This document shows, piece by piece, positions 8,571-17,215 of a stretch of DNA of 64,000 bases. The notes beneath the pieces were generated by a model that had not been told where the DNA came from, did no database searches, and saw nothing but the letters and a program-made list of their open reading frames with translations. Source of the stretch: Elusimicrobiota bacterium. GTDB taxonomy: Bacteria > Elusimicrobiota > Elusimicrobia > Elusimicrobiales > UBA9959. Every line of letters begins with the position of its first letter. Within the stretch, counting starts at the first letter, position 1. The translations under genes were made by a program, and so were the position numbers. The stretch is taken from NCBI GenBank assembly GCA_019135865.1, contig JAGVVD010000058.1, positions 1-64,000 of the forward strand, in the 5' to 3' direction.

Positions 8571-9645
8571 TCTGGCCGCCGCGCTGCTGGCGCTGGCCGC
8601 AGCGCCCGCCGGGGCCGCCGTCGACGGGGTCGCGGCCAAGGTGAACGGGGAACCCGTGCTCATTTCGGAGTACGAAAAGACCAGGCAGGCGATACTGGAG
8701 CAGTACCGCGCCATGATGCCTGACTTCCTCAAGCAGAAGGACGCGGAGAAGCAGCTGGCGACCATGGCGATGGACAAGCTCGTGGACGAGATGCTCCTGA
8801 CCCAGCAGGCCGAAAAGCTCAAGATCAAGGTCTACGAACGCGAACTTGAAGCCGGCGTGGCCGAGATCAAGAAGCGCTTCTCGCGCGACGAAGCGGGCCG
8901 CCCGGTCAGCCCCGAGAAGGCCGAGGCCGCCTTCGCCGCGGAACTGGTCAGGGAAGGGGTTTCCAGCCAGCAGTTCCGCGAACGGATCCGCAAGCAGCTG
9001 ATGGTCCGGAAACTCATCGAGGAGAAGATCAGGCCGCAGGTCTCCGCCCCCGACGAGAAGGAAGTCCGCGCCTATTACGACAAGATACAGCTCGCGGTCA
9101 AGGACGGCACCGAGGCGGTCAAGGGCCTGGAAAAGGAAGAGCTCGACGAGCTGGCCGCCGTCGCCCAGCGCTTCAAGGAGGTCACCGCGGAACGCCTGCG
9201 CCTGCGCCACATACTGGTGAAGGTGGACGAGGGCGCGCCGCTGACCGAGAAGAACAAGGCCCGCGAACGCGTGCTGGCGCTCAAGAAGCGCCTGGACGCC
9301 GGCGGGGACTTCGAGGAGCTGGCGGAGAAGGAATCCGACGACAAGGAGAGCGCGCGCAAGGGCGGGGACCTGGGCTACGTCTTCAAAGGCTGGCTGCCCG
9401 GCCCCGTCGAGGAGGCCGCCTTCTCGCTGCGCGTGGGGGACAACTCCGCCCCGGTCGAATCGCCTTTCGGCTGGCACATCCTGCGCCTGGAGGAGAAACG
9501 CGCCAGGCAGAAGCTCCGCTTCGAAGCGGCCCGGGACGACATCGAGCAGCTGCTGGCCAACAGCAAGTTCTCCACGAAACTGACAGAGTACCTGAACGGC
9601 CTGAAGGAGAAGGCCAGCATACAGTTCTTCGAGACGGGGAAGTGA
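8554..9645 (+). CDS. surA: SurA-like periplasmic chaperone with parvulin domain
   Basis: 363 aa with a cleavable Sec signal peptide (MKITNSLAAALLALAAAPAG, cut near AGAA), an N-terminal SurA chaperone module (about 22-175: VAAKVNGEPVLISEYEK, helices to about 175), and one parvulin domain (about 215-315: LRLRHILVKVDEG, GGDFEELAEKESDD, GGDLGYV, VGDNSAPVESPFGWHILRL), ending in a return helix. E. coli SurA has two parvulin domains; this one has a single domain, as in many non-proteobacterial homologues. The start is supported by GGAGG six bases upstream, inside the end of the preceding gene. Its 3' end overlaps pdxA by 4 nt, so translation is probably coupled. Likely substrates are the outer-membrane barrels of the cell, such as the PorV-like protein at 22961-24523. 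Confidence 0.86.
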   Translation: MKITNSLAAALLALAAAPAGAAVDGVAAKVNGEPVLISEYEKTRQAILEQYRAMMPDFLKQKDAEKQLATMAMDKLVDEMLLTQQAEKLKIKVYERELEAGVAEIKKRFSRDEAGRPVSPEKAEAAFAAELVREGVSSQQFRERIRKQLMVRKLIEEKIRPQVSAPDEKEVRAYYDKIQLAVKDGTEAVKGLEKEELDELAAVAQRFKEVTAERLRLRHILVKVDEGAPLTEKNKARERVLALKKRLDAGGDFEELAEKESDDKESARKGGDLGYVFKGWLPGPVEEAAFSLRVGDNSAPVESPFGWHILRLEEKRARQKLRFEAARDDIEQLLANSKFSTKLTEYLNGLKEKASIQFFETGK

Positions 9646-10625
9646 AGCGAAAACCCCTCATAGTGGTGACGGCCGGCGACCCGGGGGGCATAGGCCCCGA
9701 GATAACGGCGTCGGCCGTCGCCTTTCCCCCCGTCCGCAGGGCCTGCGCCGTCGCGGTCATAGGCTGCCGCCGCGCGCTGCTGCGCGCCGGCCTGGACGAG
9801 CGGCTGGCCCCGGTCATGGACATCCCGGGGCCGGCATCCCCCCCGAGGCGCCCCGACGCGCGTTCAGGGCGGGCCTCGTACCTGGCGGTCAAGGCGGCTT
9901 TCGCCCTGGTCTCCTCCGGCCTGGCCGACGCCCTGGTGACCGCCCCCGTCTGCAAAGAGGCCTGGCGGGCGGCCCGCCTCCCGGAAACCTCCCATACCGA
10001 CTTTTTCCGCGCCCGCACGGCCGTCGAACCGCTGATGGCCTTCTCGGCGGGGAAATTGAACGCGGCGCTGCTTACCGAGCACCTCCCGCTCGCGCGCGCC
10101 GGGGCCGCGATAACTGCGCGGGCCGCGGCGGACAAGCTCCTGCTTTTCTCGCGCGAACTGCGCCGCCTGACCGGCCGCGCGCCCAGGATAGGCTTATGCG
10201 CGCTCAATCCCCACGCCGGCGACGGCGGGCTCATCGGGGAGGAAGAGCTGCGGGTACTGGCGCCGGCGGCAGCGGCCGCGCGCAAGGCCGGGGCCGACGT
10301 TTCGGGACCGCTGCCGGGCGACGCGGCCTGGGCGCTGCACAAGGCCGGCGGGTTCGACGGCCTCATGTGCTGCTACCACGACCAGGCGACGACGCCGATA
10401 AAACTGCTGGCCGGGCCGGAGAGGACGGTGCATCTCACGCTGGGCCTGCCTTTCGTGCGCACTTCGCCCGCCCACGGCACCGCTTTCGACATAGCGGGGA
10501 AGGGGAAGGCCGACTGGAGGGGGATGGCGGGGGCGATACTGGCGGCGGCGCGGCTGGCCGGGCGCGAAGCCCCGGGCGCCGGCCGCGGCGGTCCCGCGCG
10601 GGGCGGGGACGGAAGCCGCCGCTGA
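9642..10625 (+). CDS. pdxA: 4-hydroxythreonine-4-phosphate dehydrogenase PdxA
   Basis: Catalyses the NAD-dependent oxidation step of DXP-dependent vitamin B6 (PLP) synthesis. 327 aa. Visible family features are TAGDPGGIGPEI at the N-terminus, the three metal-binding histidines in SHTDFF (about 117), CYHDQATTPIK (about 245) and TSPAHGTAFDIAGKG (about 277), and the LNPHAGDGG loop. The start is GTG at 9642, overlapping the surA stop as GTGA. The final residues after KADW are Ala/Gly/Arg-rich and differ from the usual ending. Its stop is 9 nt from the convergent stop of the next gene with no obvious terminator between. Confidence 0.93.
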   Translation: MKRKPLIVVTAGDPGGIGPEITASAVAFPPVRRACAVAVIGCRRALLRAGLDERLAPVMDIPGPASPPRRPDARSGRASYLAVKAAFALVSSGLADALVTAPVCKEAWRAARLPETSHTDFFRARTAVEPLMAFSAGKLNAALLTEHLPLARAGAAITARAAADKLLLFSRELRRLTGRAPRIGLCALNPHAGDGGLIGEEELRVLAPAAAAARKAGADVSGPLPGDAAWALHKAGGFDGLMCCYHDQATTPIKLLAGPERTVHLTLGLPFVRTSPAHGTAFDIAGKGKADWRGMAGAILAAARLAGREAPGAGRGGPARGGDGSRR

Positions 10626-10634
10626 GCCGGCGGT

Positions 10635-11417
10635 TCAGGGGACCTGGACCAGTTTCACGTCGAAGCCGGCCGGCACCAGCGTGGAGGAGAAGGATTCGTA
10701 GTTCTTGCCGGAGCCGTCGTCGGCCATGGCCAGAGGGTCGAGCCTGTAACGGACCTCGACGGCGGCCCTGGCCGGGACGACGCCGGCTATCTTAAAGATG
10801 CAGCTGGGCAGGTCCGAAAGCGAGACCAGGATCAGAGGGTAATTGGTCCGGAAATCGGACTCGGGGAAGTTCCCTTTGTGCGAACCGCGGAAAGCGTCCC
10901 AGGCGTCCCGGCTCCGGAAAAGTTTATAATCCACGGGCGCGGAGATCATGCCGGGGCCGCCTTCCTGCATCTCTCCGCCGGGCAAAGGCACGGACGAAGC
11001 CTTGACGGGGCCTTCGTAAGGCCCGCTCCCGGGCTTTATCTTCGTCCTGGCCAGCTGGGAATCGTCCAGCGAAACGGCCGCCGGTTTCTTGGCCAGGGCC
11101 ATTTCCCTGAGCACCTGGTCCATGGTCTTGGGCTTTTCCGCGGCGTATTCGAAGTCCCTGTCGCGGACTATCATTATCCCGCCCTCCGAACGGACCTCGG
11201 CCCCCTCGGCCAGGGGCATATCCGGGCGGCGGGTCTCCCTGTTCCGGGCGGCATACGCGGCCTCGGCCGCGGCCCGCTCCCCGTAAGCGGACTGGCCGGA
11301 ATGGTCGGGCCGGCCGGGGTAACCGGCCCTGTCCGCAACGGCGTACAGGGCGAGGAGAACGACGGCGGCCGCGGAGGCCGCCAGGTAATATTTCCCCGGC
11401 GAAGAAGGAAGTGGCAT
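10635..11417 (-). CDS. Secreted or membrane-anchored protein with PrcB-like C-terminal domain
   Basis: 260 aa from ATG 11417; the frame can extend six codons to a TTG at 11435. An N-terminal hydrophobic segment (YLAASAAAVVLLALYAVA) acts as signal or anchor. A low-complexity Ala/Arg/Glu linker follows (about 40-160). The C-terminal part (about 160-258: DYKLFRSRDAWDAFRG, FPESDFRTNYPLILVSLSD, ARAAVEVRYRL) resembles the PrcB/protease-stability domain, a small beta fold in periplasmic proteins; this match is from memory and moderate. A TACAAT (11429-11434) lies 11 nt before the ATG and could be its -10. Function unknown; convergent with pdxA. Confidence 0.6.
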   Translation of the reverse strand: MPLPSSPGKYYLAASAAAVVLLALYAVADRAGYPGRPDHSGQSAYGERAAAEAAYAARNRETRRPDMPLAEGAEVRSEGGIMIVRDRDFEYAAEKPKTMDQVLREMALAKKPAAVSLDDSQLARTKIKPGSGPYEGPVKASSVPLPGGEMQEGGPGMISAPVDYKLFRSRDAWDAFRGSHKGNFPESDFRTNYPLILVSLSDLPSCIFKIAGVVPARAAVEVRYRLDPLAMADDGSGKNYESFSSTLVPAGFDVKLVQVP

Positions 11418-11512
11418 CCCGGAGCCATTGTACAATAATTTAACCGGCCGTTCTTATTTCTGTAACACCCCCCCGCTAGAATTATTAATGCCGGGGAGGA
11501 AAGACCTTCCCG

Positions 11513-11536
11513 CCGGCGCGGGGCTGTCCGCGCCGG
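11513..11536. repeat. GC-rich hairpin in the 11418-11592 intergenic region
   Basis: Inverted repeat with 9-bp arms 11513-11521 and 11528-11536 and a 6-nt loop; a run of five T lies about 14 nt downstream on the plus strand. It is in the leader of the GYF-domain gene and could be a weak attenuator. The rest of this 175-nt gap holds only possible promoters for the two divergent genes (TAGAATTA near 11477-11484). No riboswitch was recognised. Confidence 0.4.
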
Positions 11537-11592
11537 GACGGAACTACGGATTTTTCGGCGTCTCCGACACCCGTTAAACAAGGACCGAAGAT

Positions 11593-13626
11593 ATGAAATA
11601 CTGGGCTTACGTCAAGAACGAGATACTGGGCCCCTTCGAAAAAGAGAAACTGCTGGCCCTGCCGGAATTCTCCCCATCCCTGCTGATCTGCCCCCAGACC
11701 CCCGTCGGAGAAAAGACCGAGGACTGGAAAGAAGCGACCGCCTACCCCGAGATCGCAGCGCTCCTCGGCGGCGCCGCCCCCGGGCCCGGAACTTCTTCCC
11801 CGGAGCCGGCCGCCGCGGGCCCTTCCGAAACGCGGGAAGGGGACCTGGAACTGGAGCCGCGCGCCGCCGCCGCGCCGGCGGAGAGCGGAGAACTGAAACA
11901 GCTGCATGCCAGCGAACTTTCCCCTTTCGAGGACCGCGCCGCGCACGAGCCCGGCGTGGACATCCCGGTCGTAAAACTCAGCGGCGGGCTCGGACAGGGA
12001 GGCGACGCCGCCTCCCCCGGCGCCGCGCAGGCGGAAGGACCGGGGACGGTGTCCCCGTCCGGGGAGACCCCGGTACCCGGAGCCGAGCCCGCGCCAGCGG
12101 ACGCGCCGCCGCCGGCCGGCGACGAAGCGGTACAGCCGCCGGAACAGGCCGCTTCGCCGGCCACGCCCTCCGCCAGGAATTTCTCCTCCTCTTTCGACCC
12201 GATCTCTCTCTCCCGTATAGACGGGAGCAACAGGCCGCCGGAAGCGGCGCCTGAACCGGCGGCCCCCCCGCAGGAGGCCGCGGAGGAAGCGGCGGCCCCC
12301 GCGCCGGCCGAAGAGGCGCCCCCGGCGCAGGCGGTCCCCGGGACCGACCGGGCGGCGGCGGCCTTCGATCCGGCCCTTATAGAGGAAATGATAAAGAGGA
12401 ACCTGCGCCTGGCGGCCTCGCCGCCGCCGGATATCAGGCCCCACCTCGACCCCCTGGTCATAAAAATAGACCAGATCGGGGAAGTGCTCTCCTCGCTGCG
12501 CAACAGCCAGTTCCAGCAGGAGGTGCTCACGAAGATCCGGCTGATCGAGGACTCGGTCTCCGAGCTGCGCCGCCTGATAGGCGACAAACCTCCGGCCGTA
12601 CCGGACGGGAAACCGGCGGAAAAAGAAGCGGCCAAGCCGGCCGCGTCCGCGGGATTCTTCGGTTTGGGTTCGTCCGCGAAAAAAGAGGAGCCGGCCAAGC
12701 AGCCGGAGCAGGAGCCGGCGGCCGCTTCCGCGCCCGCCGCCGGAGCAGGAACGCCGCCGGCGGACGAGGGCGGCAAAAAGCCCGGCTCCAGGGTCGCCGG
12801 CCTCATAAAAAAGCTTCTACGCGGACTGGTCACACTGCTGCTGCTGGCCGCAGTCCTGGGAGGCGCCGCTTTCATGCTGCGCAACCTCGGGATCTTCGAC
12901 GTCACGCCTTACATACCGTTCCCCATACCCGGCCTTACGTCCGGGGCGGCGCAGACGGAGCCTCCCCCCCGGCAGGAAGCCGCGCCGGCGCCCGGCGAAG
13001 GGGCCGGGAAAGCGGAACAGGCGGAGGCCGTCCAGGACCCGGGACCGGAGGTCATCTTCATAGCCAGGACCTTCTCGCCTAAAGAGGGCGGGGAGATACT
13101 GGAGAGCCGCGTGATAGCGGACGCGCTGCGCAGGAACGGCGACGCCGACAAGATAGAGTGGAAGGTGGGAGCGCGGGAAGGAGAGAAGTTCCGGACGGAG
13201 GCGCTGGTCCCGCTCAAGGACGCTTCCGGGACCCTCAGCTACGCCTTCGTGGTCGACAGGGCGGGGAAAAGCGTGACCCCGGACAACCCCGACGGCCGCG
13301 GCGTCATGCAGGAACTTTTCGGACAGAAGCCCGAAACCGCACGGCCGGCCGTCGCGGAACCGGCCCCCAAAACACCGGCGAAGGCGGCCAAAAGACCGGC
13401 CAGGTCCGCCAGGAAACCGGCCAAAGCCGCGAAAAAGCCGGCCCCGAAAGCCGCGCCCAAGGCGGCGGCGCCGGCCCCAGCCCCCGCGGCCGAGCCGGCC
13501 GAGGAACCGGGCGCCGAGGGAGCCGAGGATTCCGAGTACGAATACGTCTACGTGGAGGAAGAAGAGGGCGGCGGCGGCGACGAAGCGGAGTACCTTATGG
13601 GAATGCCGGGGTTCGGCGGAAGATAA
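11593..13626 (+). CDS. GYF-like domain membrane protein, Pro/Ala-rich
   Basis: 677 aa, no enzyme signature. Residues 1-55 (MKYWAYVKNEILGPFEKEKL, LPEFSPSLLICPQT, DWKEATAYPEI) resemble the GYF_2 domain, a small module thought to bind proline-rich or partner peptides. An acidic Pro/Ala-rich linker follows (about 60-260), then a helical segment predicted to be a coiled coil (about 285-335), another linker, one TM helix (about 405-430), and an extracytoplasmic part with a folded block (about 490-575: VIFIARTFSPKEGGEIL, SYAFVVDRAGKSVTPD). It ends in a Lys/Ala/Pro-rich and then strongly acidic tail. GYF_2-TM proteins of this kind occur in uncultured diderm phyla. A structural or adaptor role is inferred; nothing fixes the process. 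Convergent with ddl, 3 nt between stops. Confidence 0.65.
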   Translation: MKYWAYVKNEILGPFEKEKLLALPEFSPSLLICPQTPVGEKTEDWKEATAYPEIAALLGGAAPGPGTSSPEPAAAGPSETREGDLELEPRAAAAPAESGELKQLHASELSPFEDRAAHEPGVDIPVVKLSGGLGQGGDAASPGAAQAEGPGTVSPSGETPVPGAEPAPADAPPPAGDEAVQPPEQAASPATPSARNFSSSFDPISLSRIDGSNRPPEAAPEPAAPPQEAAEEAAAPAPAEEAPPAQAVPGTDRAAAAFDPALIEEMIKRNLRLAASPPPDIRPHLDPLVIKIDQIGEVLSSLRNSQFQQEVLTKIRLIEDSVSELRRLIGDKPPAVPDGKPAEKEAAKPAASAGFFGLGSSAKKEEPAKQPEQEPAAASAPAAGAGTPPADEGGKKPGSRVAGLIKKLLRGLVTLLLLAAVLGGAAFMLRNLGIFDVTPYIPFPIPGLTSGAAQTEPPPRQEAAPAPGEGAGKAEQAEAVQDPGPEVIFIARTFSPKEGGEILESRVIADALRRNGDADKIEWKVGAREGEKFRTEALVPLKDASGTLSYAFVVDRAGKSVTPDNPDGRGVMQELFGQKPETARPAVAEPAPKTPAKAAKRPARSARKPAKAAKKPAPKAAPKAAAPAPAPAAEPAEEPGAEGAEDSEYEYVYVEEEEGGGGDEAEYLMGMPGFGGR

Positions 13627-13629
13627 GGG

Positions 13630-14694
13630 TCACTTCCTCGCTATGCTGAGGCGCGCGCGGGACGACCGGCGCGCCTCGCCCATTTCGACCAGCCTGGCCA
13701 CTACGCGTTCGGGGCTGACGCCGGTCTCGTTCCAGAGGCGCGGGTAGAGACTGTGGGAGGTGAAGCCCGGGGCGGTGTTGATCTCGCAGAACCAGAAGCG
13801 GCGCGGGTCCCGGGGGTCCAGGAGGAAATCCACGCGGGCCATGCCGGAGCAGCCGAGCGCCCTGAACGCGGACGCCGCCTTGTCGCGCAGAGCCGCGCAC
13901 ACGGCGGCCGGCAGGCGGGCGGGCAGGATGAGCTCCATCCCGTTGTCGTCCAGATACTTGGCCTCGTAATCGTAGAACTCGTGCCGGCCCTTGGGCCTGA
14001 CCTCGCCGCAGACGCTGGCGGCGGCCGAGAGCCCCTCGCCCAGCACCCCTACCACGATCTCGCGCGCCCTGTCCACGCCTCTTTCGATCATGACGGCCGT
14101 GTCGAATTTAAGAGCTTCGCGCACCGCGGCGCGGAGGGCTCCGCGGGTCTTTACCTTGGTCACGCCGACCGAGGAACCCAGCGCCACGGGCTTGACGAAG
14201 AGCGGCAGCGGCAGCGCGGCCGCCTTCCCGAGGCCGCGCTCCAGCGAGCCTTTCTCCGCGGCTTCGATCAGGACATGCGGCAGCACCGGCACGCCGCGCC
14301 CGGCCGCCAGTTTCTTGGAAAGGACCTTGTCCATTCCCACGGCCGAGGCTTCCACGCCGCAGCCCGCGTAGGCGGCGCCGCCCATCTCGAGCAGTCCCTG
14401 CAGCACGCCGTCCTCGCCCGTGGTGCCGTGTATTATGGGGAAGTAGCAGGCGGGCCTGATCCGCGAGTTCCCTTCGAGCAGCGAGCCGTCGGCGGGGTCG
14501 AAGAGGAGGGCCGGACCTTTGCCGCCGCGGCGCGGATCGGCGGCGCTCCAGCGCCCGTCGCGGCCTATCAGCACCGGCAGGGCGCGGAAACCCGCCTTCT
14601 CGGCGAGGTCCAGCACCGTCCTGGCCGACTCGACCGACACCTCGTGCTCCGAGGACCTTCCGCCGTATATCACCGCGACGAGTTTCTTTTTCAT
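13630..14694 (-). CDS. ddl: D-alanine--D-alanine ligase
   Basis: ATP-grasp ligase making D-Ala-D-Ala for peptidoglycan, working downstream of Alr (4388-5467). 354 aa. Family signatures are YGGRSSEHEVSVESA at the N-terminus, IIHGTTGEDGVLQGLLEM, AVGMDKVLSKKLAAGRGVP, PLFVKPVALGSSVGVTKV (ATP binding) and RVDFLLDPRDPRRFWFCEIN then TAPGFTSHSLYPRLW near the C-terminus. The start ATG at 14694 has no clear SD; the 57-nt gap from mnmA holds a short GC hairpin (CCGGC/GCCGG) and a GGTAA/TTACC inverted repeat. It may therefore be the last gene of the mot-mnmA unit or have its own promoter. Confidence 0.94.
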   Translation of the reverse strand: MKKKLVAVIYGGRSSEHEVSVESARTVLDLAEKAGFRALPVLIGRDGRWSAADPRRGGKGPALLFDPADGSLLEGNSRIRPACYFPIIHGTTGEDGVLQGLLEMGGAAYAGCGVEASAVGMDKVLSKKLAAGRGVPVLPHVLIEAAEKGSLERGLGKAAALPLPLFVKPVALGSSVGVTKVKTRGALRAAVREALKFDTAVMIERGVDRAREIVVGVLGEGLSAAASVCGEVRPKGRHEFYDYEAKYLDDNGMELILPARLPAAVCAALRDKAASAFRALGCSGMARVDFLLDPRDPRRFWFCEINTAPGFTSHSLYPRLWNETGVSPERVVARLVEMGEARRSSRARLSIARK

Positions 14695-14751
14695 AAGTGG
14701 TAAAGGAAAGTTACCAAAATTCCGGCCTCCCCGGCAAAAGCGCCGGCGCCG

Positions 14752-15786
14752 TCATATCTCGATTATGCCGCCGCCGAGCACGCGGTCGCCGCGGTAGAAC
14801 ACCGCCGACTGACCCGGCGCGGCGCCGAACAGGGGCGAGTCCGGCGACACCGCCAGCAGTTCCCCCTCGCGCTTCACCGAACACTTCACCGGCTTCTGCC
14901 TGTAGCGTATCTGCACCGCGGCGTCGTCCAGCCCGCCGCCGGCGAGATCGTTATAGCCGGACACGCGGAAGGACCGGACGGAGGCCTCCTCCGCCGTGCC
15001 GACCCGCACCTGGTTGCGCGCCGGGTCTATGCCGGTCACGTAAAGCCTTTCGCCGCCGGCGACATTGAGCCCCCGGCGCTGGCCGACCGTATAGAAGGCC
15101 ACCCCCCGGTGGCGGCCGAGGACCCTGCCCTCGCGGTCCACGATATCGCCGGGGTTCCCGCCCCCGCCGCGGGCGGCCAGCCACTCGCCGTAATCCCCCT
15201 CCCCGGCGAAGCAGATGTCCCGGCTCTCCTTCTCGCGCGCCGCGCGCAGCCCCAGCCGGGCGGCCAGGGCGCGGACCTCGGGTTTCTTCATCCCGCCGAG
15301 CGGGAAGCGCAGCATGCCCAGGCTCTTCCCGGGTATGCAGTAGAGGAAATAACTCTGGTCCTTGTCCGGGTCAACGCCGCGCAGCAGGGCCCGGGCGGAG
15401 CCCTCCCCCTCCAGACGGGCGTAATGGCCGGTGAAAAGGGCCCCGGCCCCCATCTCCCGGGCCAGGTCCAGCAGGTAGGAGAACTTCATGTGGCGGTTGC
15501 AGGCGACGCAGGGATTGGGGGTGCGCCCTTCGGCGTAGGCGCGTTCGAAAGGCCCGATGACGGCCTTTTTGAAGAGCGGCGCGGCGTTCTTGTAGTAATG
15601 GCGGACGCCGAGTCTGCCGCAGACCTCCCGGGCCTTGTCCGCCGCCGAGGCGGCGCCGCAGCAGGAGGCCCCGCCGAACAGGCCCAGCGTGACGCCGACG
15701 GCGTCGTAGCCGGCCTCCAGGGCCAGCGCGCAGGCCACGGAAGAATCCACGCCGCCGCTCATCGCGACGACCGCTTTGGGTCTCAT
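14752..15786 (-). CDS. mnmA: tRNA-specific 2-thiouridylase MnmA
   Basis: Thiolates U34 of Glu, Gln and Lys tRNAs, with sulfur relayed to it and ATP used for activation. 344 aa. It has the PP-loop SGGVDSS (residues 10-16), the first catalytic Cys in TPNPCVACNR (about 93), the persulfide Cys in DICFAG (about 191), GHYAR, the DQSYFLY motif and FYTVGQRRGL before the C-terminal beta-barrel. All key residues are present. Its ATG overlaps the stop of the upstream lipoprotein gene as ATGA, so it is translated from the same mRNA as motA-motB. A tRNA-modification gene coupled to motor genes is unusual but may be just gene packing. Confidence 0.95.
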   Translation of the reverse strand: MRPKAVVAMSGGVDSSVACALALEAGYDAVGVTLGLFGGASCCGAASAADKAREVCGRLGVRHYYKNAAPLFKKAVIGPFERAYAEGRTPNPCVACNRHMKFSYLLDLAREMGAGALFTGHYARLEGEGSARALLRGVDPDKDQSYFLYCIPGKSLGMLRFPLGGMKKPEVRALAARLGLRAAREKESRDICFAGEGDYGEWLAARGGGGNPGDIVDREGRVLGRHRGVAFYTVGQRRGLNVAGGERLYVTGIDPARNQVRVGTAEEASVRSFRVSGYNDLAGGGLDDAAVQIRYRQKPVKCSVKREGELLAVSPDSPLFGAAPGQSAVFYRGDRVLGGGIIEI

Positions 15787-16544
15787 TCGCCGAAGCCGAA
15801 GGCCTTGAAAAGGTCTTCCTCGGGGCCCGCTGCCGGCGAGGCGGCGGCCGGCGAGGCGGCGGGTGAAGGCGCGGCCGGGGCGGCCTGGGCCGGCGCCGGG
15901 GCTCCGGGCAGCGCCTCCATGCGGCCTTTGCCCTCGCCGACCGGCGAGACTATGACGGGGCGCACCCCCTCGGCGAAGGCCAGGAAGCCGGTGTCGACAT
16001 TGTAATAAAGCCGGAAAGGGGACTCCTTCAGCTGCGGCTCGTAAGCCTTCCCGAGGTTCATTTTCTGCTGGTCCCAGCCGGGATTGTAGATAAGCTTGCC
16101 CCGGACGTCCACCTGCTCTTCGACCACCGGCAGAGAGAAGCGTATCTTGAAGAGGCCCATCGTGTCGCTGATGCCGGGCGTGAAGGAAAGGGTGACGAAG
16201 GAGGTGGCGGTCTCCTCTATGCCGAAAATATCGTCGCCGGCGGCCGGATCCGGTTCCGGGCCCGCCCGCCGGCCGGTGTCCGCGACCGCGCGCACGCTGA
16301 CGCCCTCGATAGGGTTGCCCCTGTAATCCGTGATGGTCCCCTGGATGTTCCCCTCCAGGAAAACCCTGGTCTTGACGGTGGAGAAGAAGACGAACTCCCG
16401 CTTGCCCACCACCCTCTTGGTCAGGGTGAGGTCCGTGACCCTGGCGTCGGTAAAATCGACGACCCGCAGGGTCTTCATCCCCCCGAAGCAGCCGGAAAGC
16501 GCCAGCGCGAGCAGCGGCGCGGCCAGGCGGTACTTAAGGCTCAT
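15783..16544 (-). CDS. Lipoprotein with carboxypeptidase-regulatory-like beta domain, in the mot operon
   Basis: 253 aa from ATG 16544; the frame extends further upstream, but that portion is an out-of-frame shadow of motB. The signal peptide ends in a lipobox (LALSGC, Cys about 19). Residues about 55-85 (FLEGNIQGTITDYRGNPIEG, VSVRAVADTG) look like a CarboxypepD_reg-type Ig fold, common in outer-membrane and periplasmic proteins. The C-terminus is a Pro/Ala-rich tail ending DLFKAFGFGE. ATGA overlaps at both ends tie it to motB upstream and mnmA downstream. The position suggests a periplasmic or outer-membrane partner of the motor, analogous in location to the extra motor-associated proteins of other phyla, but no specific homologue was recognised. 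Confidence 0.7.
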   Translation of the reverse strand: MSLKYRLAAPLLALALSGCFGGMKTLRVVDFTDARVTDLTLTKRVVGKREFVFFSTVKTRVFLEGNIQGTITDYRGNPIEGVSVRAVADTGRRAGPEPDPAAGDDIFGIEETATSFVTLSFTPGISDTMGLFKIRFSLPVVEEQVDVRGKLIYNPGWDQQKMNLGKAYEPQLKESPFRLYYNVDTGFLAFAEGVRPVIVSPVGEGKGRMEALPGAPAPAQAAPAAPSPAASPAAASPAAGPEEDLFKAFGFGE

Positions 16545-17206
16545 GGCCCCTCCGCGGCGCCGGCGGGCGGAACGGCGGCCGGCGCTTCCGGGTAAGGGTT
16601 GTTCTTGACGAAGAACACCACCCGGCGGTTCTTCTGGCGGTTCTCCGGGCCGTCGTTGGGGGCCACGGGATGATATTCCCCGTAACCCACGGCCGAGAGC
16701 CGCTTGGGCGCGAAATCTATGGAGAGCAGGTGTTTGACCACGCTGGTGGCGCGGGCCGTCGAGAGCTCCCAGTTGGAGGCGAACTGCCTGGTGGCTATCG
16801 GGACATTGTCGGTGTGCCCCTCGACCACGATATCGTGCTTCCCGGAGAGATTCCGCAGTATCGGCGCCACCTTCTCCAGCTTGGCCGTCATGTCCCCGGT
16901 GATCTCCGAACGGCCGCTCTCGAAGAAGGCGACCGAGCCCTGCTCCTCGAGGGTGATGCGCAGGCCTTCCTTGTCGATCTGCACCTGCCCCTGCAGCTCG
17001 CCCTTCTGCATCATCTCCTCCAGCTGGGACTTGGCGTCCTGCATGTTCTTGTTGAGGGCGGCGGAAAGGGCGTAGAGGATGACGAAAAAGCAGACCATCT
17101 CCGTCATGAGGTCGGCGTAATTGACCATCCACGGGGGCGCGGGCTCGCCGACGGGCGCCACGCGCCTGTCGTCCTCCGGGATCATTCCTTTGACTCTGAC
17201 GGGCAT
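16541..17206 (-). CDS. motB: Flagellar-type motor stator protein MotB
   Basis: Peptidoglycan-binding stator subunit of a proton-driven rotary motor; partner of MotA. 221 aa. One TM helix (about 28-50) begins PPWMVNYADLMTEMVCFF and carries the ion-binding aspartate D32, the same number as in E. coli MotB. A short linker containing a plug-like helix follows, then an OmpA-like domain (about 95-205: VAFFESGRSEI, VVEGHTDNVPI, NWELSTARA, GYGEYHPV, NRRVVFFV). The C-terminal tail is Pro/Ala-rich. It is 9 nt after motA and overlaps the downstream lipoprotein as ATGA. Presence of the Asp argues the stator can conduct ions. Confidence 0.92.
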   Translation of the reverse strand: MPVRVKGMIPEDDRRVAPVGEPAPPWMVNYADLMTEMVCFFVILYALSAALNKNMQDAKSQLEEMMQKGELQGQVQIDKEGLRITLEEQGSVAFFESGRSEITGDMTAKLEKVAPILRNLSGKHDIVVEGHTDNVPIATRQFASNWELSTARATSVVKHLLSIDFAPKRLSAVGYGEYHPVAPNDGPENRQKNRRVVFFVKNNPYPEAPAAVPPAGAAEGP

Positions 17207-17215
17207 AATTCCGGC

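Noticed and set aside
16545-17132. Upstream extension of the lipoprotein frame into motB
   Set aside because: The extension is low-complexity and out of frame with MotB; the ATG at 16544 gives a perfect lipoprotein signal and an ATGA overlap.
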